From the NCBI RefSeq assembly GCF_001949145.1, contig NW_019091378.1:1000893-1064892 (forward strand): a stretch of DNA of 64,000 bases, read 5' to 3'. The notes beneath the pieces were generated by a model that was given only the letters and a program-made list of their open reading frames with translations, was not told the DNA's origin and did not search any database. A program made the position numbers and the translations under genes. The DNA comes from Acanthaster planci. Lineage: Eukaryota > Echinodermata > Asteroidea > Valvatida > Acanthasteridae. Position 1 is the first letter of the stretch. Every line of letters begins with the position of its first letter. This document shows, one piece after another, positions 57,697 to 64,000 of this stretch.

Positions 57697-60600
57697 ATTC
57701 TGAATTTTCGTTTTCAAATGACATTCTAATATGAACCATGGCAGTGGAAGCTCAGGGAACAAGATCAGAAGTAGCACTGGCAGCAAAATGGATCGAATTT
57801 CAGTTACAACATTGTGTTCATGATTCCCTTGGAGAAAATTCCATTTCTTTTTTCAGTATTAAATTTTGTGCATCTTCCAAGCTAGTCTTAATTAAAGGAG
57901 CATTCAAAATGCTAAAGTACAAGGGAAATAAAATAGCAATGGCTTTCCTTTCATTTGAAATGCACAACTTGGATGTTAAATTACCAATATTTCTCTATCT
58001 AGTTCGTAAAGAAAGAATAACAGTCATCTCAAAGATAAATTTCAGTGAGACCCACACAGTGCAACTGTATGTTTTATTATGACAAATAGGAACATTAGTT
58101 ATTTTGGTGAGTGAGATGTTACATGAAGTTTGGTCAATCTTTTCAACCACTGTGAAGGTTAAGTAATGATTTAGCAATCAGTTAGTGGTAACCTGTGGAT
58201 GGACAATCAGGTAGATGAAATCAAATACAAATGTATTGTGTCGCAGCATTCTACTGAATAATACGATGAGAATCCTATCGGTGTTACTCAAAGTGTTTTT
58301 TAAGTTGAATTACACCAAAATGTGTCGTTAGAGACATTTGTTCTCCAGATAGCAGTATGTTTTGATCTGTTTTCCCAGTGTCATTGACGAACAGTGGTTG
58401 CTCCATGCAATGCACATCTGCCCTGTACACAAGTGCTGAGTCTCTAGGTACTAATGGAATAGATGGGGCATTGGCAGATCCGGTGAAGGAGGTCATGTCT
58501 CGCCCCCACCAGAGGCACCAGATTTTTTGGGGGGGCGGGTCTAAAAACAGTGAGAGAGAAGACGGTTCCTTTCAACCATTTCATGCCCTTTTCTCCCCGG
58601 AAATGTTTGTCCCCCAGCTCCAGCTGTTTTGCCGGTCTTAAACTGTAGTCAGGCTTGTGAGGTACCATTTCTTCAGCGTCTTAACTTCTCTCCCCAAGGT
58701 TGTGGGAAAAAGCCCCCAGAATTGAGCACCACCCTGCAAGCCATAATAAAGCTTAGATAAAACCCCACAAAATTTGGGCATTCCCCCCAAAAAAGTCTAA
58801 CTCACCTGGTATTCATTTGTTTTAGCGTCTCCATGTACTCACATGTGTTTATTAGTAGTTTTATTTATTATTATTATTATTGATTTTTGTTTTGAAGATT
58901 ACCAAGGTGGTAATGTGATACAGCAAATGAGCTTCCAAATAAGGTACTGGTATAAACATTAACAAGTTCATTACTAATTTGCTCAAAACATTCTCTCAAA
59001 TTGTTAGAGTAGATTTTATTAGATTGTATTTATTGATTAATTACAGTCCAGTAATTTTTCACAGTGATTTTTGTTCGTAATTCTACTGCCAAAAGCAAGT
59101 TGTTTTAAAAAACACTGGAAACAATAATTTAAAGTGTTGATGTAAAAAAAATGAATTGCACATCAGTGTTTGTATAAATTGTATCAATTGTACAGTAACC
59201 AAAGTAAGTATAAGTACATAATGGTAAATAAGCAAATAAGAGTTTATCCCTTGCCAATTTTTTTGTATCAAGTGAAATTTTTGGGCAAATACACTGTGAA
59301 GAGTTGGAACAGAAACGGCATATGGAATATTCTACGAGCCGCCATTATGATATTATTGTGAGAAGGTATAAGTCAGCATTACACGTATCAAGTTACCATG
59401 GCATTTTTTCTGTATACATTTTTTCAAGATCAGCTGGGCCAATTTAAAGTTGAATTTGTGTACAAAATGATTGTGTGAATCTGGAAGATGTGACTGTAAA
59501 AGGTCTTGAAAGTAGGTCAAAAGCGATCAAGCAAAATATTCGATACATGGTGGGATACCCTCCCCTCCCTCCAAAAAATGTAGAAGAAATGTTCAAAAAG
59601 TAAAATTCAGTTTTCTTTTCAGAAAAGGGTTATTCATCTACAAAATTGTTAATCAGTTAATTGCATGCAGTATTTAATACCCATTTCATAAAAATTCCTT
59701 GTTCTTAAAATATGTCATTTAAAAGCCATCAAAGAAAGGGAACTTACGTTTTTCTTGCAATTAGCAGTACTTACAAGCAAAAAATCAAATTAAACCCAAA
59801 GATTTGCATGAAACAATAAATTACATTTCGCAGATATCTGTATGTTATTGTTGAAGTGGAACTATTTTAGATATGTTTGTCATAGTGGTCTGAAGTGTAA
59901 GCTAACCCCAATAGCCACCGTGCTTATTTGGCGTGTTTGTTTATGAATGTCCATGACAACGAAAAGATGTGGACTGAAATTTCACTCGTAGCTGTTCTCC
60001 GTTGAAGTGGAAAGAAGTTTTGTGTTGTGAAAAATGTCAAAGCAGCTTAGCACACCATAAACCATTTTTCCTCGGGCTTTATCCAGCGAATAAATGCAGC
60101 AGTCAACACCATACAGTTGGCTAGAAAATCCACATTGATCTAGAGGCCTTTGAGATAATGTGTACATAAGGAGTATTTATTTTGATAGCGATTTCTTTAC
60201 GTTTTACACTTTGATTTGTGCTAAGTAATCATGGCTGGATCCATATTGATTTAACTTGAGAATCGAGATATTTGATGTGTAGATTTGGACGTAATAGCTT
60301 TATTTTCTACTTAACCAAGGTTCCTGTAATCTACATTACATGTTTTGTTTTAAAAGTGTTGCTTTTAAGTTGATTGAACATGATTTCAGGAATGTATATT
60401 TCATTCAAAGCAGGAAAAGCACCCTTTTTAAATGAATTTTTTATTACCTAAATCTAAAGGAAACTCATAACATTTAGACCAAACTAATGTATTTGCATAA
60501 TTGCAAACACAAAAAAATACACTTTGAAAGGAAGTTTTGAATCATTCAATTAGATATGCAGTCTTTGAAATTCAGTTTCAATACTTCTGAATGTACACGT

Positions 60601-61672
60601 ACCCCTTGGCCTGTGGGGGAGGGGGCGCTCAGGGGGATGCCCCCCCCCTCAGAGAGCAGCTTTCCCCTCACTCCCCGTCAGCAAAACAATGAGCATCAAA
60701 ATTATCTATTGTTCATGTGATGTGCCCTCCCCTCCTGCGATGGTACTTGGCCCCGTCCCCAATACTTGAAGATGGGCATAGGACCATTACCCCCCACCCA
60801 CCCCCAATAATGAAAATAACTTTTTAAACTGAATTTGAAACGAAGACAAAAAAGAGTGCATTGTGTGGTTAGTGTTTTGGGTTGAGAAATTGGATTGTTT
60901 TTAATTTCTTTGCTGGGGAAAACCACACGGGATTCTTTTGGTAACACCATTATAATGTTTGGTTGTAGATTGCATTAGTGAAATTTTTATAAAGCCCAGT
61001 CAACAGGATTGCACAAGATCAGTATACCTCAGATTGGCGCTTAGTAATATTATTATTAAAGCCGTTACTTTCTGTTATGGCCATTATATATTTATTTTCT
61101 GTATTAAACAGTTGAAAACGAAAGTCCTGCTTCATTTGCCAATAGTGTGATGAAAGCAAAACGGAACTAATTCTAGTTTGCAGGAGTAAGTGCTCATTTG
61201 CACGATGCTGCTCAAATTGTGATGGACTGTTGGAAAACGGAAAGCAAAGTGAGTTCCTTTTATGGAAAAATAATGGTATTTTATGGCTAAATGTAAGAAT
61301 GGACTTTTTCCTTTGAAAGAACTTAAGTAAGTTCTGAAGGAACTTGCCCTCATGTGCAACCAGTGAAGATGTTCCATTTTATTTGCAATAACCATTATTT
61401 TGCATTGTACTTGCAATAATCATCATAAGGTGTGTTCGAGTAGCTTCCATTGGTTAACCTAGGTTCAACCTCTTCCCCACAGTTTTGCTTGTTTGACACG
61501 CAGAACACAGCCATCCCAAGGTCAGGGTTGCCCCTTGGAAGCTACTTATAAATACATCCCATGTGTATGCCACGTTGTCGTTACATTGCCCACCTGAACG
61601 AAATAATGTGGCTAAACTTTGTTCAACACCGAGATGGAATGCTCTAAAATGTTATTGCTAGAAAGAAACTGA

Positions 61673-61678
61673 AATAAA
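61673..61678 (+). terminator. Candidate distal polyadenylation signal of the TBC gene
   Basis: AATAAA at the end of the AT-rich unique stretch after the TBC stop codon. It is only a positional candidate. Confidence 0.3.
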
Positions 61679-61713
61679 ATTACAAATAACCAGAGTTGCA
61701 TACTATTATAAGT

Positions 61714-61920
61714 CAAATCACAAGCCAACACTAAGTTAAATCACAAGTCAACACTAATTCAAATCACAAGTCAACAGTTAGGCAAATCACAAGTCAACAG
61801 TAAGGCAAATCACAAGTCAACAGTTAGGCAAATCACAAGTCAACACAATGTCAAATCACAAGTCAACACTAATTCAAATCACAAGTCAACAGTAAGGCAA
61901 ATTACAAGTCAATTGTCAGT
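61714..61920. repeat. 23-bp minisatellite, nine tandem copies
   Basis: Nine consecutive 23-bp units of the form CAAATCACAAGTCAACAGTTAGG. The first 16 bases are nearly invariant and the last 7 vary (GTTAGG, GTAAGG, CTAATT types). Degenerate CACAAGTC-containing sequence continues to about 62.15 kb. Confidence 0.93.
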
Positions 61921-63029
61921 TGCATGTCAGACCTTAGTTAAGCACAAGTCTGCCATAAGTCTGTCCTGTCAGATCACAAGTTAATCACAAGCCCGTCACA
62001 AGTCAGTCATAAATTATTCACATGTCAATAATAAATCATTCAAATGTCAATTAAAAGTCTCATGCAAGTTAGGTCAAAACACAGGTCATCCATAAAGTTT
62101 GACAAATGTCAATTGTGACAAATCACATGTCAAATTGAAAGTTGCATGCATTGGCTCTGTATGTAACTGTAAATTGTTTACTTTGATACTGGTTTGTCTG
62201 TGACATTCTGGTGCCCGTTGACAAGGGAAGAATGGACTATGACTCGGCAATTAACCTGGATAAAATGCATCATGCATTCCATCACTGTGTTCCTTTCACT
62301 GAAAAACACTCAGGTGACACCAACAGCATCTAAAAAATGTTCATTTTTTTTTAATTTGATTTTTAGATACATTCCAGGGACGTTTGCACTGCTTTCATCG
62401 TGCCAAAGTTTACAGTGGGCATTCCATGTAAAATAAAACTATAACAAATCAAATGCATGTTTCAAATCGAAATAAAAGGAAATGTATATGTTGAAACAAA
62501 TTAGATTAATAAATTTGCCTGATGCTGTATTCATTATTTTTCACCTTGTCTTTACTTGTGTTATTGAATTATGGTGAACCTGGCAGTTAGGCCATAACTT
62601 GGTCAGAAATTATATAACAGTTCTATGTATGAGTTCAAAGTTAGGTGTTTATTTTGTTTGGCCCCCACCAGCAATTTCTAGTCTCTTTTTCTCTAATGAG
62701 AAGGAAATGATATAAGGGGAATTTTCACTTCACTTAGTCATAAATGGATAGGCCATAAAAGGCTACATAAAGAATTTCAAAACATTTTCAAGGGCTAGCA
62801 ATTTTGCCCCCCCCGCCCATCTCTCTTCTTGCAGATAGTGTATGGAATGAAATTCGATTCACTTATGTAGTACAGTTTACAAATGCAGTAATTCTGAAAC
62901 ATTTTGTATGAAAACAAATGAAGCATGGTTCTACTTTTTTGTGAGTATGTTTTTATTTTGCAGATTTTTCTGCACGTTTTAAGGGTTGAATGAACTTTTC
63001 TGGCATTTGCCACATATCACAGCGCGTCA

Positions 63030-63160
63030 TCTTACCGCATGGTGGCGCTATATCACCCACTCGATCTGGAACCGACGCCCTGAAATTATCATACTTCCGC
63101 CTGTAATTTGAGACCCATTTCCTGGTTCATTCTGCTGACGTGACAGTACTAAAACTAAAG
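63030..63160 (+). other. Possible noncoding first exon of a downstream gene
   Basis: A locally CpG-containing stretch ends at a strong donor, TAAAG|GTAAGA at 63160/63161, after AT-rich DNA. It contains only a 14-codon ATG frame (63039). This would fit a 5' UTR exon of a plus-strand gene beyond the window, but no coding sequence supports it. Confidence 0.25.
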
Positions 63161-63406
63161 GTAAGACCATCTGGTTGTTGTGTTTCATTTCCGCATTGTG
63201 TAGTTGTCAGTGACTTGGTGTAGGTGTAAATATTCGTGTGAAGATTTGACGTGCGCGTTGGGAAGGCAGCGAAAATGGGTAAGACATGTCATGGGAGATT
63301 GGTGCCTAGCATGCACGTACGTTAACGTTTTGTGTACGAATACACCTCCAAGAATGTTTGCCGTTAAGGTGTTTATTATTCAGGCATATTAACGTTAAGT
63401 GTAGAA

Positions 63407-63640
63407 ATACGTACATGTATATGTACCGGTAATTTAAAGCAATAACTCGACCTGAACCGAACCAATTTGGACCATGTTTGGACCCATGATGTACGTACAG
63501 TACGTAGATGTATATGTACATGTACTAGCTGCATAACTGCAGCTGCAGGCTTCTGAGGGCGAGGGGAGAGTTTGCTCAACATGTACATGTTCAATAGGCC
63601 TGCATGTACATGTGGTGTGTACAAGTGTACATGTGCAAAC
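63407..63640. repeat. Cluster of ACATGT/GTACGT palindromic repeats
   Basis: Runs such as GTACATGTATATGTACCGGT, GTACGTACAGTACGTAG and ACATGTACATGT recur within about 230 bp. This is the only dense cluster of the motif downstream of the TBC gene. Confidence 0.7.
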
Positions 63641-64000
63641 CTTTCAACAGGGAATTTCAGGGAGGGAGGATGGTGTAGAGCAGCTGTGATGTATGACTAT
63701 GACACTATGAGGTGGCCTGAGAATGTTTACTGTAGGTAATCAAGTGTGATATCTTGACTTGTCCTTGTCGCTTGTACTTGTAGCCAGCTACCATGTGGAT
63801 CATACAGGTGAATTATGCAGGTGGTGGGTTATTCTGAACTGTGCCCCCAGTTTGGGAAAGTTTCATATGTGGACACCAGTAATTATTCCCTACTGTGACC
63901 TATTATTTTCCGCAGTGTCCGGTAAATTTCAATTTAGGAAAGAAAATAACAAGTCGTTTGGCCCTACTGAGAAAACTCTTCAAATTTTTTAGACCAGTCT

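Larger units (their letters stand above)
57682..61678 (+). other. Probable long 3' UTR of the TBC gene
   Basis: About 4 kb of AT-rich, low-repeat sequence without splice-bounded frames follows the stop codon. ACATGT palindromes are rare here compared with the introns. It ends at AATAAA 61673-61678, just before the minisatellite. Where transcription stops cannot be decided from sequence. Confidence 0.4.

Noticed and set aside
61714-61920. CRISPR array
   Set aside because: The 23-bp units are directly adjacent without unique spacers, and the genome is animal. It is a minisatellite.

Overview
This window reads as genomic DNA from an animal: its genes are split into short exons with consensus GT-AG splice sites, separated by large AT-rich introns. 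Two well-supported genes have clear vertebrate counterparts (PGAP2 and the TBC1D1/TBC1D4 Rab-GAP), but the introns are full of short MITE-like hairpins, tRNA-derived SINEs and the self-complementary motif ACATGT/TGTACA, which is unlike a vertebrate. A marine invertebrate deuterostome (echinoderm such as a sea star, hemichordate or amphioxus) is the best guess. This is inference; the sequence alone does not settle it.

Layout. (1) About 0-2 kb: two 5' exons, in compatible phase, of a minus-strand WD40 gene with an acidic N-terminus (WDR55-like); it continues beyond the left edge. (2) 2.97-10.66 kb, plus strand: a complete six-exon PGAP2 homologue of 258 aa (Golgi membrane protein of GPI-anchor lipid remodelling). 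It lies head-to-head with the WD40 gene about 1 kb away. (3) 10.7-17.1 kb: 3' UTR and intergenic DNA. (4) 17.2-57.7 kb, plus strand: a single TBC1D1/TBC1D4 (AS160) homologue in 19 coding exons. All junctions are in phase, giving about 1493 aa. The order is two PTB domains, a phospho-regulatory linker, the pre-TBC basic helix, the TBC Rab-GAP domain with both catalytic fingers, and a C-terminal coiled coil. Introns 2 (8.8 kb) and 3 (13.2 kb) hold most of the noncoding sequence. A 99-N assembly gap lies in intron 8. (5) 57.7-64 kb: probable 3' UTR, a 23-bp minisatellite, and a possible noncoding first exon of another gene near 63.1 kb.

The genes do not form a functional cassette. PGAP2 acts on GPI anchors in the Golgi, and the TBC protein is a Rab-GAP expected to act in insulin/Akt-regulated vesicle traffic. 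I found no new enzymatic or defence system. The most interesting signals are a decayed tandem copy of TBC exon 16 that keeps its splice acceptor and an in-frame stop, four RxRxxS/T (Akt-type) motifs in the regulatory linker, a TTAA-flanked piggyBac-like MITE spanning the assembly gap, and a MITE family whose CACAAGTC-rich interior resembles the minisatellite downstream.
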